Source of the DNA: UBA1444 sp964521625
GTDB lineage: Bacteria > Bacillota > Negativicutes > UBA1444
Direction: 5' to 3'
NCBI GenBank assembly: GCA_964521625.1
Contig: CAZFSM010000002.1
Location: 161,679 to 225,678 of the forward strand
Length of the DNA stretch: 64,000 nucleotides
Under the pieces are notes generated by a model, which did no database searches, had not been told where the DNA came from, and saw only the letters and a program-made list of their open reading frames with translations. Of this stretch, positions 32,419 to 41,755 are shown piece by piece (within the stretch, counting starts at the first letter, position 1; the number at the start of each line of letters is the position of its first letter). Position numbers and translations under genes: made by a program.

Positions 32419-32449
32419 TTGAATAGAGATGATATTGCGATAGTATAGT
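32419..32449 (+). promoter_or_regulatory. Possible promoter of the fla/che locus
   Basis: TTGAAT (32419-32424) and TATAGT (32444-32449), 19-base spacer; a second TATAGA follows at 32449. It resembles sigma-A rather than a SigD promoter. Weak match. Confidence 0.4.
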
Positions 32450-32471
32450 ATAGACTGTTCATGGAGGAGTG

Positions 32472-32885
32472 ATGACTTTGTTTAACCGTCTGTTCGAATC
32501 GCAACCGATTAATGCGCTGGAAAAAGCGTTAAACGGGTCATCACTTCGACATAAGGTAATCAGCAATAATATTGCAAATATCAATACACCGGGTTATAAA
32601 AGAATGGAAGTATCGTTTGAAGAAGAACTTGCGGTAGCAGCTAAAGGCGAAATACGCTCAGGAATTGCGTTGACCCACCCGAAGCACATTGCTCCGCGCG
32701 GACAGGTTCCCGTACCCAACCAGATTCGAACCATCGAGAACACCTCGCTGCGAACCGATGGTAATAATGTTGACATTGACGCTGAGATGGCAGCCATGAC
32801 CAAGAATAATATTTTTTATAATACTGTGGCTCAGCGTATTAACGGCTATTATACCAACATTAAGCTGGCGATCAAGGGAGGCTGA
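32472..32885 (+). CDS. flgB: FlgB, flagellar basal-body rod protein
   Basis: Proximal rod subunit, about 137 residues. The N-terminal SNNIANINTPGYKR motif and the C-terminal helical end (MAAMTKNNIFYNTVAQRINGYYTNIKLAI, quoted in part: AQRINGYYTNIKLAI) are those of rod proteins. GGAGG at 32463-32467 could serve ATG 32472 (close) or TTG 32478 (better spacing), so the first two residues are uncertain. First gene of a continuous fla/che transcription unit. Confidence 0.96.
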   Translation: MTLFNRLFESQPINALEKALNGSSLRHKVISNNIANINTPGYKRMEVSFEEELAVAAKGEIRSGIALTHPKHIAPRGQVPVPNQIRTIENTSLRTDGNNVDIDAEMAAMTKNNIFYNTVAQRINGYYTNIKLAIKGG

Positions 32886-32890
32886 TGGAG

Positions 32891-33340
32891 ATGAGCTTTT
32901 TTGGGGCGATTGATGCTGCCGCATCGGGGATGACTGCAGAACGGTTGCGGTTGGATGTTATTTCTAACAATATTGCCAATGTGAATACTACCCGCACGAC
33001 TGAAGGCGGGCCGTATTTGCGTCAGTTTGTTGTGTTTGAACCCCGACCCGGTACTGGATCTTTTTCCAATATGATGAGTCGGCAACTGCAATCGAATCAG
33101 CAGTCGCAATTGAATGGCGTCAAGGTTAGCGCGATAAAAAAGGATGATTCCCCGCCGCGAATGGTTTATGAACCGGGGCATCCAGATGCTGATGCCAATG
33201 GATATGTAAAAATGCCTAATATTAATATTATTACTGAGATGGTTGATATGATGACTGCGTCGAGGGCTTATGAAGCCAATGTCACTGCAGTGAATGTTGC
33301 GAAAAGCATGATGTTGAAAGCCCTGGAAATCGGTAAGTGA
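32891..33340 (+). CDS. flgC: FlgC, flagellar basal-body rod protein
   Basis: Rod subunit of 149 residues. MSFFGAIDAAASGM and DVISNNIANVNTTRT at the N-terminus, YVKMPNINIITEMVDMMTASRAYEAN (quoted in part: MVDMMTASRAYEAN) at the C-terminus. ATG 32891 is chosen over 32885 because GGAGG ends at 32881. It follows flgB by 5 bases. Confidence 0.97.
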   Translation: MSFFGAIDAAASGMTAERLRLDVISNNIANVNTTRTTEGGPYLRQFVVFEPRPGTGSFSNMMSRQLQSNQQSQLNGVKVSAIKKDDSPPRMVYEPGHPDADANGYVKMPNINIITEMVDMMTASRAYEANVTAVNVAKSMMLKALEIGK

Positions 33341-33374
33341 TTCTTGCAAATGATAGTGCCGGGAGGTTGAAATT

Positions 33375-33677
33375 ATGCCGATCCAAGCAGTAAATGCGAC
33401 AAAATTGCCTATGATGCCAAGCGGTGGCGCTGGTTCGACAAGTACGCCCACTGCCGAAAAATCGTTTGGCAACATTCTGATGGAAGCGCTGGATAATGTC
33501 AATGTTTTGCAAAAAAAGGCAAGCCAGGCCTCTACGGATTTGGCAACCGGCAAAATCGAAGACATTTCGCAGGTTGTTATTGCTGCGGAAAAAGCAGCGG
33601 TTGCGCTTCAATTGACAATTCAGGTACGCAACAAAATGTTAGAATCGTATCAGGAAATGATGCGGATGCAAGTCTGA
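33375..33677 (+). CDS. fliE: FliE, hook-basal body junction protein
   Basis: Adaptor between MS ring and rod, first rod-type export substrate. 100 residues, small and helical, with KSFGNILMEALDNVN and the C-terminal VVIAAEKAAVALQLTIQVRNK (quoted in part: EKAAVALQLTIQVRNK) typical of FliE. ATG 33375 has GGGAGG upstream. Confidence 0.96.
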   Translation: MPIQAVNATKLPMMPSGGAGSTSTPTAEKSFGNILMEALDNVNVLQKKASQASTDLATGKIEDISQVVIAAEKAAVALQLTIQVRNKMLESYQEMMRMQV

Positions 33678-33697
33678 TGACGGCGAGGTAATGAAGG

Positions 33698-35260
33698 ATG
33701 GCTGAACTGCGGGAGCAGCTGAAAAACTTATGGGAACGATTTTCGCCACGACAACGCTGGATCATGTTAGGTTCCGCGTTGCTTCTCTTTATCTCGGTGT
33801 TGGCCGCCAGTTATTTTGTTGGTGGAAAACCGCAATATGTAATGTTGTTTGCTGATATGGAGAGCAAAGATGCCGGAGACGTGGCCGCCCGTCTTCAAGA
33901 GATGAAGATACCCTTTGAAATCATCAATAATGGTACGGCTATTTCGGTGCCGCAAAAAGATGTTTATAAAACACGTCTGGAGCTGGCGCGACAGGGTTTA
34001 CCCCGAGGAAACAAAGGGTTTGAAATCTTTGATGAAAGCAAATTTGGTACCACTGAATTCCAAAACCGGGTCAAGTTATTGCAAGCGTTGCAAGGTGAAT
34101 TAACGCGGACGATTGAAGGGATGGCTGAGGTAGATAAAGCCAGAGTTCACATCGTGCTTCCCGAGGATAGTCTCTATAAAAAAAATGAAAAAGCGGCTAC
34201 CGCTTCGATCATGTTGAAGCTGAAACCCAGAGCTAAACTTTCGCCGGAACAGGTGAAAGGGATCGTCAATCTGGCAGCGCATAGCATTCGCGGTCTAAAA
34301 GCTGAAAATATTACTGTTGTTGATAGTTTTGCCCGAGTATTGAATGAAAATCCTGACCCAATGGGGTTGGATGCGACGATTAATATCAAACAAGTCGAAT
34401 TGACCCGCAAGAAACAGGATGAGATGCAAAAAGCACTAGAAACACTGCTGGAACAAGTGCTTGGTCCTAATAAGGCTGCCGTACGGGTTAGCTTGGAATT
34501 GAGTTTTGACCAAAAAGTTGTTGATAAACAAACTTTTGAACCAGTGGTTGATGATAAGGGCATTTTACGCAGTACCCAAGAAAGCAACGAGTCCTTTAAA
34601 GGAACAAGCCCGCAGCCTGGTGGACCGCCGGGAACTACTTCGAATATACCTGGGTATGTAACCAATTCGGGTAGCTCACAATCTACCTTTGAGAAGAAAG
34701 ACGCCACGCGAAATTATGAAATTAATGAGACCAAAGAAAAAACGGTCGTAGCGCCCGGGGGGGTAAAACGGATCTCTGTTGGCGTTTTGCTTGATGCCAG
34801 TATCAGTAAAGCCCAACAGGACAGTGTTGCGAAAGCAGTAGCCTCTGCCGCAGGGATCAATGTGGCGCGAGGTGATGTTATTAGTGTTGAGACGGTGCCG
34901 TTTAGTACTGAAATTGCTGACAAAATCAAGAAAGAAGAACTGGATCAGGCACAAGAACAGCAAAAGGCGCAATGGACAAAAATCGGCGCCGGCGCTGCCG
35001 TAGTCCTGTTGATTGCCGGAGTTGGTTTTTGGGTGCTGAAACGGCGGCAGGAAGAAGAACTGGAAGTAACGATGATGGAGGGTGAAATGACGGCAGGCGA
35101 TGATGCGGAAAGCGTGAGTCAACAGGCTATTAATGCGATTCGTGAATTATCACCTGAAGAAATTGCCCGTAATGCAGAATTGGAAGCAATTGAGACATTG
35201 TCCAAAGCTAAACCGGAAGAGGTTGCCATGCTCTTGAAGACTTGGCTGGCCGAAGAATAA
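33698..35260 (+). CDS. fliF: FliF, MS-ring protein
   Basis: Forms the membrane ring that houses the export gate. 520 residues with two membrane helices (about 23-43 and 430-450), ring-building motifs between them (GLPRGNKGFEIFD, LEGELTRTIEGM-like LQGELTRTIEGM, VHIVLPEDSL) and the FliG-binding C-terminal tail ending AMLLKTWLAEE. A G7 run occurs at 34757-34763. Length is normal. Start ATG 33698 follows fliE by 20 bases. Confidence 0.97.
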   Translation: MAELREQLKNLWERFSPRQRWIMLGSALLLFISVLAASYFVGGKPQYVMLFADMESKDAGDVAARLQEMKIPFEIINNGTAISVPQKDVYKTRLELARQGLPRGNKGFEIFDESKFGTTEFQNRVKLLQALQGELTRTIEGMAEVDKARVHIVLPEDSLYKKNEKAATASIMLKLKPRAKLSPEQVKGIVNLAAHSIRGLKAENITVVDSFARVLNENPDPMGLDATINIKQVELTRKKQDEMQKALETLLEQVLGPNKAAVRVSLELSFDQKVVDKQTFEPVVDDKGILRSTQESNESFKGTSPQPGGPPGTTSNIPGYVTNSGSSQSTFEKKDATRNYEINETKEKTVVAPGGVKRISVGVLLDASISKAQQDSVAKAVASAAGINVARGDVISVETVPFSTEIADKIKKEELDQAQEQQKAQWTKIGAGAAVVLLIAGVGFWVLKRRQEEELEVTMMEGEMTAGDDAESVSQQAINAIRELSPEEIARNAELEAIETLSKAKPEEVAMLLKTWLAEE

Positions 35261-35278
35261 ACAACGGGGAGTGTCGGT

Positions 35279-36289
35279 ATGGCCCAGGTTGCCGAAATGT
35301 CTGCCAAGCAAAAAGCTGCGGTATTGTTGATTACACTCGGCCCCAATCTTTCGTCCCAAATATTGAAGCACTTGGGTGATGAAGAAATCGAAAAACTCAC
35401 CCTCGAAATTGCGAATCAACGCAAATTGACTCAGGAACAAAAAGACAAGGTAATCCATGAATTTCATCAGATGTGCATTGCCAAAGAATATTTGTCTTCT
35501 GGCGGCTTAGAGTACGCGCGGGATGTTTTAGAAAAAGCGCTGGGCGCTGATAAAGCGAGTGCAATTATTACCCGTCTAACTTCCAGTTTGCAAATCAGGC
35601 CGTTTGATTTTGCCCGCAAAACTGACCCGGCACAGCTGCTGAACTTTATTCAGAACGAACATCCCCAGACTATAGCCTTGATTATGTCTTATTTGCAACC
35701 GGATCAGGCGGGGGCAATTCTGTCTGGGCTGCCGCCGGATCGCCAAATTGATGTGGCGCGAAGAATGGCGACCATGGATCGGACCTCTCCGGAAGTAATT
35801 CGTGATGTAGAAAAAATATTGGAACGCAAACTTTCGTCGTTAGCTACTGAAGATTTTACTTCAGCAGGCGGTGTCGACGCTGTAGTCGAGATCTTGAACC
35901 GAGTCGACCGTACGACAGAAAGAACCATTGTCGAAAGCTTGGAGGTTCAAGACCCCGAACTGGCCGAAGATATCAAAAAACGGATGTTTGTGTTCGAAAA
36001 CATCATTATGCTCGACGATCGTTCCTTGCAAATGGTATTGCGTGAAGTTGACAGTAAGGAATTGGGCTTGGCGCTAAAAGCTGCATCATCGGATGTGGCG
36101 AACAAAATTTTCAAGAACATGTCCAAACGAGCGGCAGAGATGCTGCGTGAGGAGATCGACTTTATGGGGCCGGTTCGTATTCGTGACGTAGAAGAAGCAC
36201 AGCAAAAGATTGTGGCAGTAATACGCAGACTGGAAGAATCCGGCGAAATCGTGATTTCCACAGGAAGAGGCGACGATGTCCTCATCTGA
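35279..36289 (+). CDS. fliG: FliG, rotor/switch protein
   Basis: Torque-generating rotor subunit contacted by MotA and FliM. 336 residues. N-terminal FliF-binding domain, middle EHPQTIALIMSYL motif that binds FliM, and C-terminal MSKRAAEMLREEIDFMGPVR with the charged ridge that faces the stator. It overlaps fliH by 14 bases. Confidence 0.98.
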   Translation: MAQVAEMSAKQKAAVLLITLGPNLSSQILKHLGDEEIEKLTLEIANQRKLTQEQKDKVIHEFHQMCIAKEYLSSGGLEYARDVLEKALGADKASAIITRLTSSLQIRPFDFARKTDPAQLLNFIQNEHPQTIALIMSYLQPDQAGAILSGLPPDRQIDVARRMATMDRTSPEVIRDVEKILERKLSSLATEDFTSAGGVDAVVEILNRVDRTTERTIVESLEVQDPELAEDIKKRMFVFENIIMLDDRSLQMVLREVDSKELGLALKAASSDVANKIFKNMSKRAAEMLREEIDFMGPVRIRDVEEAQQKIVAVIRRLEESGEIVISTGRGDDVLI

Positions 36290-37097
36290 GAATCGGATTA
36301 TCAAGGATGCGAAAATTTCTTCGAATCCTGTAGTTATCGCCATGCATGAATTTGATGATTTCGAAGTCGCTGTCTTTGAGCAGTGCGATGAGGCGACGAC
36401 CGAAATGGATGAAGACAATCCAGCTTTGGATCATGAGGAACCAAAACTGCGTGTTGATGAAGAGTTAGTCCTAGCCGGCACAAAACAGGTCGAAGAGATG
36501 CTGCAACAAGCTGATTTGTCGATCGATGAAATGAAACAGCAGGCGAGTCGCGAAGCGGCTATGGAAGCAGAGCAACTGAAAAATAGGGCCTCCGAAGAAG
36601 GGCAAGCGCAGGGACATGCGACTGGATTGCGTCAGGGGCTTGATGAGGCAAAGCAACAAATGTCTATACAGGTTCAGCAGACTTGTGATCAATGCAATGC
36701 AATGTTGGCGACGGCTGAGCAGGAAGCCCGGCAAATTTTGCAGGAAGCAGAGCCGAAAATTATCGACCTTGTTATGGCGATTAGCCGAAAAATTATAGTT
36801 AATGAAGTCGAAACTAGGCCAGCCGCTGTTTTAGAGTTGGTCCGCGGTGCGTTGTCAAGAGTGCGTGACCAGAATCAAATCATTATTCATGTCAGCCCGG
36901 ATGACTACGAATTTATCCTTCAGTCCCGTCGCATATTGCAAGCTGTCGTGGGAGCGGAGCAGACGCTTACTGTGACAGCAGATGCTGTATTAGGCAAAGG
37001 GGGCTGCCTGATTGAAACTTCATTTGGCACAGTTGAAGCCGGCATCGACACCCAGTTAGAGTCGATTCGTCGCGTTCTTCAGGGGATGTTGCCGTGA
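36276..37097 (+). CDS. fliH: FliH, export ATPase regulator
   Basis: Binds and restrains FliI and links it to the C-ring. 273 residues: acidic N-terminus, a long helical region with GxxxG-type spaced Gly/Ala/Glu (EEGQAQGHATGLRQGLDEAK, quoted at 20 residues), and a V-ATPase-E-like C-terminal domain (GGCLIETSFGTVEAGIDTQL). ATG 36276 lies in fliG with GAAGAGG upstream. Overlaps the fliI GTG by 4 bases. Confidence 0.95.
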   Translation: MSSSENRIIKDAKISSNPVVIAMHEFDDFEVAVFEQCDEATTEMDEDNPALDHEEPKLRVDEELVLAGTKQVEEMLQQADLSIDEMKQQASREAAMEAEQLKNRASEEGQAQGHATGLRQGLDEAKQQMSIQVQQTCDQCNAMLATAEQEARQILQEAEPKIIDLVMAISRKIIVNEVETRPAAVLELVRGALSRVRDQNQIIIHVSPDDYEFILQSRRILQAVVGAEQTLTVTADAVLGKGGCLIETSFGTVEAGIDTQLESIRRVLQGMLP

Positions 37098-38407
37098 AAG
37101 ATTTTTGCGTGGAACAATATCTGAATGCGATAAACAGCACGGAAACTGTTTTAATGAAAGGAAAGATCACCAAAATAATCGGTCTGGTGATAGAAGCCGA
37201 CGGGCCTAGTATTAACCTGGGCGAACTATGTTATATTTATCCGCGAATTGATGCCCCGCCATTGCCAGCGGAAGTCGTCGGGTTTCGCGAAAACCGGGTA
37301 CTTTTGATGCCGCTTGGCGAAATGCAGGGAATCGGTCCTGGCAGTGAAGTGGTATCTTCGCGCAATCTGTTGCGGGTAAAAGTCGGTCAGAGTTTGCTCG
37401 GACGAATATTGGACGGGCTTGGTAACCCGATTGATGGCAAAGGGCCAGTAGTTGGTGAATGTGAGTACGCGATCCAGAATACACCACCGCCGCCATTGTC
37501 GCGTCGGCGAATTTGCGAACCTGTTTCTGTAGGTATCCGGGCTGTCGATGGATTGATGACCTTGGGAAAAGGGCAGCGTATGGCAATCTTGGCGGGCAGT
37601 GGCGTTGGTAAAAGCACGATGATGGGGATGATTGCACGCAACACGAACGCCGATGTCAATGTGATTGCACTTATTGGCGAACGGGGCCGTGAAGTGCTTG
37701 ACTTTATCGAGCGAGACTTGGGCGAAGAGGGTTTGAAAAAATCGGTTGTAATCGTGTCAACATCCGATCAACCTGCGTTACTGAGAATAAAAGGCGCGAA
37801 TACGGCGACGGCTGTGGCTGAATATTTTCGGGACCAGGGGCTGGACGTGATGTTGATGATGGATTCTTTGACCCGGGTTGCGATGGCGCAAAGGGAAGTC
37901 GGGCTGACAATCGGTGAACCGCCGGCGACGCGCGGCTATCCGCCATCTGTTTTTGCGATGATGCCAAAACTGCTTGAACGTTCAGGTACCGGGGAAAAAG
38001 GGTCAATTACCGGGTTGTATGCGGTCCTTGTTGACGGTGATGATATGAATGAGCCGATTGCAGATAATGTTCGCAGCATAGTTGATGGGCACGTCGTATT
38101 GTCGCGACGTCTGGCGACCCAGAACCATTATCCGCCGATCGATATTTTGGCTAGCCTGAGCCGCGTAATGATGGAGGTTGTTGGTGAGGATCATATTAAA
38201 GCAGCGCAGCGGATTCGCAGTTTGCAGGCCACATACCAAGAAGCGGAAGACCTGATTAATATCGGCGCTTACGCCAAAGGCAGCAACGCGGAGATTGATC
38301 AGGCGATTGACCGAAATCCAGGTATCCGTGATTTTTTGCGTCAAGGTGTTATGGAACAGGCTAATCTTGCCGAAACAGTGGCCCGGATGAAACAATTGGT
38401 TGGTTGA
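37094..38407 (+). CDS. fliI: FliI, flagellar export ATPase
   Basis: F1-like hexameric ATPase of the type III export apparatus. 437 residues. Walker A GSGVGKSTMMGM, catalytic ALIGERGREVLDFIERDL with the Glu of the ERGRE motif, Walker B VMLMMDSLTRVAMAQRE and GEPPATRGYPPSVF. Start GTG 37094. The C-terminal domain that binds chaperone-substrate complexes is complete. Confidence 0.98.
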   Translation: MKDFCVEQYLNAINSTETVLMKGKITKIIGLVIEADGPSINLGELCYIYPRIDAPPLPAEVVGFRENRVLLMPLGEMQGIGPGSEVVSSRNLLRVKVGQSLLGRILDGLGNPIDGKGPVVGECEYAIQNTPPPPLSRRRICEPVSVGIRAVDGLMTLGKGQRMAILAGSGVGKSTMMGMIARNTNADVNVIALIGERGREVLDFIERDLGEEGLKKSVVIVSTSDQPALLRIKGANTATAVAEYFRDQGLDVMLMMDSLTRVAMAQREVGLTIGEPPATRGYPPSVFAMMPKLLERSGTGEKGSITGLYAVLVDGDDMNEPIADNVRSIVDGHVVLSRRLATQNHYPPIDILASLSRVMMEVVGEDHIKAAQRIRSLQATYQEAEDLINIGAYAKGSNAEIDQAIDRNPGIRDFLRQGVMEQANLAETVARMKQLVG

Positions 38408-38430
38408 TGAAGCGTTGGAGATAAAATAAT

Positions 38431-38874
38431 ATGCAACGATTTCATTTTAAGCTGCAAAAACTGTTGGATTATAGAAAAATTCGCGAGGAACAAGCTCAGG
38501 CTGAATTTGCCAAGGCTACTCGCGTTTTTTTGCTTGAAAAGGAAAAAATGCGTCAAATGGAAACGACCTTGGTCGAAACTTTTGATTTGTTAAAGGCTGA
38601 GCAAGGGAAAGCGAGTTCACTGTTAATGCTTAAGATGTTTCAGGATTACATCGATAGAACAAGAGAAGGGATCAGGCTACAAGCGGTCAAAGTGACAGCC
38701 GCCGCCGACAGGCGTCAGTCCTGCCTGAGATTATTTGAAGAGGCATCCCGCAAACGAAAAGCAGTTGATAATCTGCGCGCAAAGAAACTGGAACAGTATC
38801 AAGCTGAAGTACTGCACGAAGAACAGGCGTTCCTCGACGATTTGGCAGGTCAACGTTACATCCGAAACAACTAG
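38431..38874 (+). CDS. fliJ: FliJ, export chaperone / ATPase stalk
   Basis: Coiled-coil stalk that inserts into the FliI hexamer and escorts export chaperones. 147 residues, almost fully helical with heptads and high Gln/Lys/Glu/Arg content; N-terminus FHFKLQKLLDYRKIREEQAQ is typical. ATG 38431 has GGAG upstream. Short and poorly conserved, so recognised by both position and N-terminal motif. Confidence 0.93.
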   Translation: MQRFHFKLQKLLDYRKIREEQAQAEFAKATRVFLLEKEKMRQMETTLVETFDLLKAEQGKASSLLMLKMFQDYIDRTREGIRLQAVKVTAAADRRQSCLRLFEEASRKRKAVDNLRAKKLEQYQAEVLHEEQAFLDDLAGQRYIRNN

Positions 38875-38908
38875 CTGGCAGAAATATTGGCAGAAAGGCA
38901 GTCATCTG

Positions 38909-39592
38909 ATGATGGAACAGAAAAAAACGAAACCAGGCCCGGCGGCTGTGAAAAGGACTCCGCAAAAACCAACGCCTAAGAAACGTCGGCTTTTGCTGAA
39001 GTTCTCTTTAGTTTTTTTCTTAATACTTGGGCTAGCATTAGCAGGAATTTACCATCGTTGGTTTCCGTTAGACCCGGAGATGGATGCGAAAATTGATCCT
39101 TATCGGGAACAACTGGCAGCTGCCATTGGCGGAGCGGAAGCGCTAATGAAGAAAGCGGAGCCTTTGCTTGAGAAAATTGGCATTGGTAGTAAGCCAGCCG
39201 AGCAGACACCGGCGGTAAATCCGCAGACCAACTTCCCGCTGGTTGAACTGGATAAAGATGAAAAAAAACCTGCGGCAGCTCCAGGTGCAGTAGCTGCAAC
39301 GCCGGGATCTCCGGCGATTGCATCAGCAGCGCCATTACAACCGGCAGGGGCGGCAAAGCCACCGGTAGCAGGGAAGCTTGATCCGGAAACAATCAAAGTG
39401 TATGGGAAATTGGCCAAACTTTATGGCGCCATGAAACCGGAAGAAGCAGTTGCTGTATTTAATAGCCTGGAAGATGAGCAAGTAGTGTTAATTCTGTCAC
39501 GGATGGAAGAAGAGGCAGCAGCAAAAGTCCTGAGTACGCTGGAACCTAAACGAGCGGCGCGCCTGACACAGGCGATGATAAAGCGCAAATAG
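38909..39592 (+). CDS. MotE-like / YlxF protein with MgtE-N domain
   Basis: About 228 residues in the position of B. subtilis ylxF. Basic N-terminus, one membrane helix (about residues 27-47), a Pro/Ala-rich linker, and a C-terminal MgtE N-domain-like repeat: YGKLAKLYGAMKPEEAVAVF and ILSRMEEEAAAKVLSTLEP. In proteobacteria MotE is a periplasmic partner of the stator protein MotC. Start is ATG 38909 or 38912 without a strong SD; the longer frame into fliJ is not supported. No motA/motB is present in the window, so the partner must be elsewhere. Confidence 0.85.
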   Translation: MMEQKKTKPGPAAVKRTPQKPTPKKRRLLLKFSLVFFLILGLALAGIYHRWFPLDPEMDAKIDPYREQLAAAIGGAEALMKKAEPLLEKIGIGSKPAEQTPAVNPQTNFPLVELDKDEKKPAAAPGAVAATPGSPAIASAAPLQPAGAAKPPVAGKLDPETIKVYGKLAKLYGAMKPEEAVAVFNSLEDEQVVLILSRMEEEAAAKVLSTLEPKRAARLTQAMIKRK

Positions 39593-39625
39593 CGCGATAA
39601 ACCGCGATGAAAGGAGGTGAAAAAA

Positions 39626-41302
39626 GTGGAAATGACATTCAACAAAGAAAACTCAGCTAGTTTTTCCTTACTCATGGCAACCATGCCGCAAGCGAATTCG
39701 ATGCAAATTCCCGCTAAACAGCAAACCGCAAAGGATTCCTTGCAACCGGTTGAAACCGACTTTTCTGAACGATTATCTGCAGCCTTGGATGAGTCATCCA
39801 AAAGGGGAGAACCCGCAGGGAAAGTTACAGAGAAAAAAGGCCGGGAAAAAGCGGCTGATGCCAACGCAGAAGCTGCGGTGAGTTCCGTTCCGTTTGGCAT
39901 AATGCCGGTTGTAACCGAACCGAATAATCAAACGGCGACTAGCGGGGCAGAAGCTCTGGACGATTTGAAGAATGCTGCGCTACAGGGATTGGCAGCCGCC
40001 ACAGCGACAGTCTTGCCGATGATCGTACAAACGGTTGCTCCTACAGTCCTTAATTCCCCGGTGTTATCATCACTAGTCGGCAGTGTCGCCAATGCCGCGA
40101 CCGAGTTGTTAGCCCCCGCCAACCCCAATGCAAATGCTAATGCTGCGCAAAGCGTTCCACAAATGCCGGTACAAACGGAGAATGTGTTGCAATCGAGTAT
40201 GGAAGCTGGCAAAGACAGAAATGGTGTTGTTGCAGCAGAATTGTTGACAAAACAGCCGACGCCCCAGCAGCAGCCTGCAAATGATCTGCCTGCAGTCCCA
40301 ACGGTCGCAAAAGAGGCTGTCAACAAGGAAAATCCACCCGTGCTTGTCGCTACGGTTGCAAATGAACTGGGTATTGTCAACGCAAATCAACTAAACTCAG
40401 ATGTTGTGATAACCCCGCAACAGGCGGCTACCCCGCAACAATCCCAGGGAAAGCCGGTTGATTTGCAGCCACTGCCTGTAGTGCAAACGAATGTTGAACT
40501 GGCAAGTGCGGTCCAACAGCAAATCCAACAAGATCTGCTCACCGCCAAAGTTTCGACTGTTACAACAACTCCGACAGTTCCGGTTAAGCAGTCAAACGAG
40601 CCTATTCCTTTGCAGGCGGCGGAAACGAACGATCCTGAGGATCCCAAGCCCGTTATCGGCAAAGCGGAGCCAACTCTTGACACTGTTGTCAAACCAACCA
40701 CTGAGCAGGAAGTGCCGAAGTGGTCAATGTCAAATTCGGAGACCGACATGGAAGCTGGTTTATCCGAAAGAAATGATGCTTCACTATCGGCGCCTGTTGG
40801 ATTTGACAAAGTGATGGCGTCTGTAAATGAACCTGTTGTCGTTACTCCGCCGGTAGCGCAACCTAGGCCAGATTTGCATGAAGTAGTCAAGCAAATTATG
40901 GATGAGATGATTTCTCCGGCCCAACAATTGAAAAGCTCGCAGGTGATTATCACATTAAAACCGGAGCATCTCGGTGAAGTTACAGTCAAAATCAATGTGG
41001 ACGGCGATAAAGTGACGGCTGCCTTCCATGCTGCTAGTACTGAAGTGCGAGGGATACTGGAAAGCTCCTTGTCACAATTAAAGCAGGAAATGTCGCAGCA
41101 AGGCTGGCAATTTGATTCCGATGGCGTGTTCGGCGGCATGCAGGAGTTTCTGGGCCAACAAGAACAACAACAGGCGCAACAGCAACAAATGCGCAGCATG
41201 ATGAATCACGCACGACCTGACCAGTACGACGATGCCACGGCCTTTACAAACACTGGGCGATTACAGGTTATGACAGCAACCGCGGTTGATTACCGAGTAT
41301 AA
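39626..41302 (+). CDS. fliK: FliK, hook-length control protein
   Basis: Secreted ruler that sets hook length and switches FlhB specificity. 558 residues: a long Gln/Val/Thr/Pro-rich, poorly ordered ruler region (1-400) and the conserved C-terminal domain (about 415-500) with LKPEHLGEVTVKINVDGDKV. A Gln-rich stretch follows (residues about 470-485). Start GTG 39626 fits AAGGAGGT at 39611-39618 better than GTG 39617. The same C-terminal core is found in the YlqG-like protein at 19681. Confidence 0.94.
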   Translation: MEMTFNKENSASFSLLMATMPQANSMQIPAKQQTAKDSLQPVETDFSERLSAALDESSKRGEPAGKVTEKKGREKAADANAEAAVSSVPFGIMPVVTEPNNQTATSGAEALDDLKNAALQGLAAATATVLPMIVQTVAPTVLNSPVLSSLVGSVANAATELLAPANPNANANAAQSVPQMPVQTENVLQSSMEAGKDRNGVVAAELLTKQPTPQQQPANDLPAVPTVAKEAVNKENPPVLVATVANELGIVNANQLNSDVVITPQQAATPQQSQGKPVDLQPLPVVQTNVELASAVQQQIQQDLLTAKVSTVTTTPTVPVKQSNEPIPLQAAETNDPEDPKPVIGKAEPTLDTVVKPTTEQEVPKWSMSNSETDMEAGLSERNDASLSAPVGFDKVMASVNEPVVVTPPVAQPRPDLHEVVKQIMDEMISPAQQLKSSQVIITLKPEHLGEVTVKINVDGDKVTAAFHAASTEVRGILESSLSQLKQEMSQQGWQFDSDGVFGGMQEFLGQQEQQQAQQQQMRSMMNHARPDQYDDATAFTNTGRLQVMTATAVDYRV

Positions 41303-41322
41303 ATCAAAAGGAGGTGAGACAA

Positions 41323-41736
41323 ATGGCAGTAAGTAGCGCAACCTACACGAATGGAGTTTCATCCAACACCAATACTTCCACAACCAAAACCAACACTGAC
41401 CTTGGTAAGGATGATTTTCTTCAGCTACTGGTGACACAACTGCAGCATCAGGACCCGCTGGCGCCAATGGAAGACAAGGAGTTCATCTCGCAGATGGCTC
41501 AGTTTACCAGCCTGGAACAGATGAAAAACATGAATAATGCGGTGCAAATAACTCAAGCTACGTCTTATATCGGCATGAAAGTTACCTGGGCTGATGACGC
41601 CGGGGTAGAGCAAACCGGTATTGTTTCATCAGTTCGCATTGTCAATGGCGAGCCGCTCGTAAAAGTCGGTGAAGAATCTCTGGCATTGAAAAAAATCCTG
41701 TCTGTAACCGCCCCTATTGCGGCAACCACGTCATAA
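41323..41736 (+). CDS. flgD: FlgD, hook-capping scaffold
   Basis: Hook cap needed to polymerise FlgE. 137 residues; the short Gram-positive form that has the conserved N-terminal LGKDDFLQLLVTQLQHQDPL and MAQFTSLEQMKNM but only a small part of the C-terminal Tudor/FnIII region. ATG 41323 has AAAGGAGGTG. Followed in 19 bases by the small flagellar-operon protein. Confidence 0.96.
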   Translation: MAVSSATYTNGVSSNTNTSTTKTNTDLGKDDFLQLLVTQLQHQDPLAPMEDKEFISQMAQFTSLEQMKNMNNAVQITQATSYIGMKVTWADDAGVEQTGIVSSVRIVNGEPLVKVGEESLALKKILSVTAPIAATTS

Positions 41737-41755
41737 ACAACGGAGGGACAACTGG

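Noticed and set aside
32849..33565. 238-codon minus-strand frame across flgC and fliE
   Set aside because: It covers two well-supported rod genes and lacks any start signal.
40387..41199. 270-codon Cys/Ser-rich minus-strand frame within fliK
   Set aside because: The reverse complement of the Gln/Val/Thr-rich fliK ruler yields such a protein; no promoter, SD or motif supports it.
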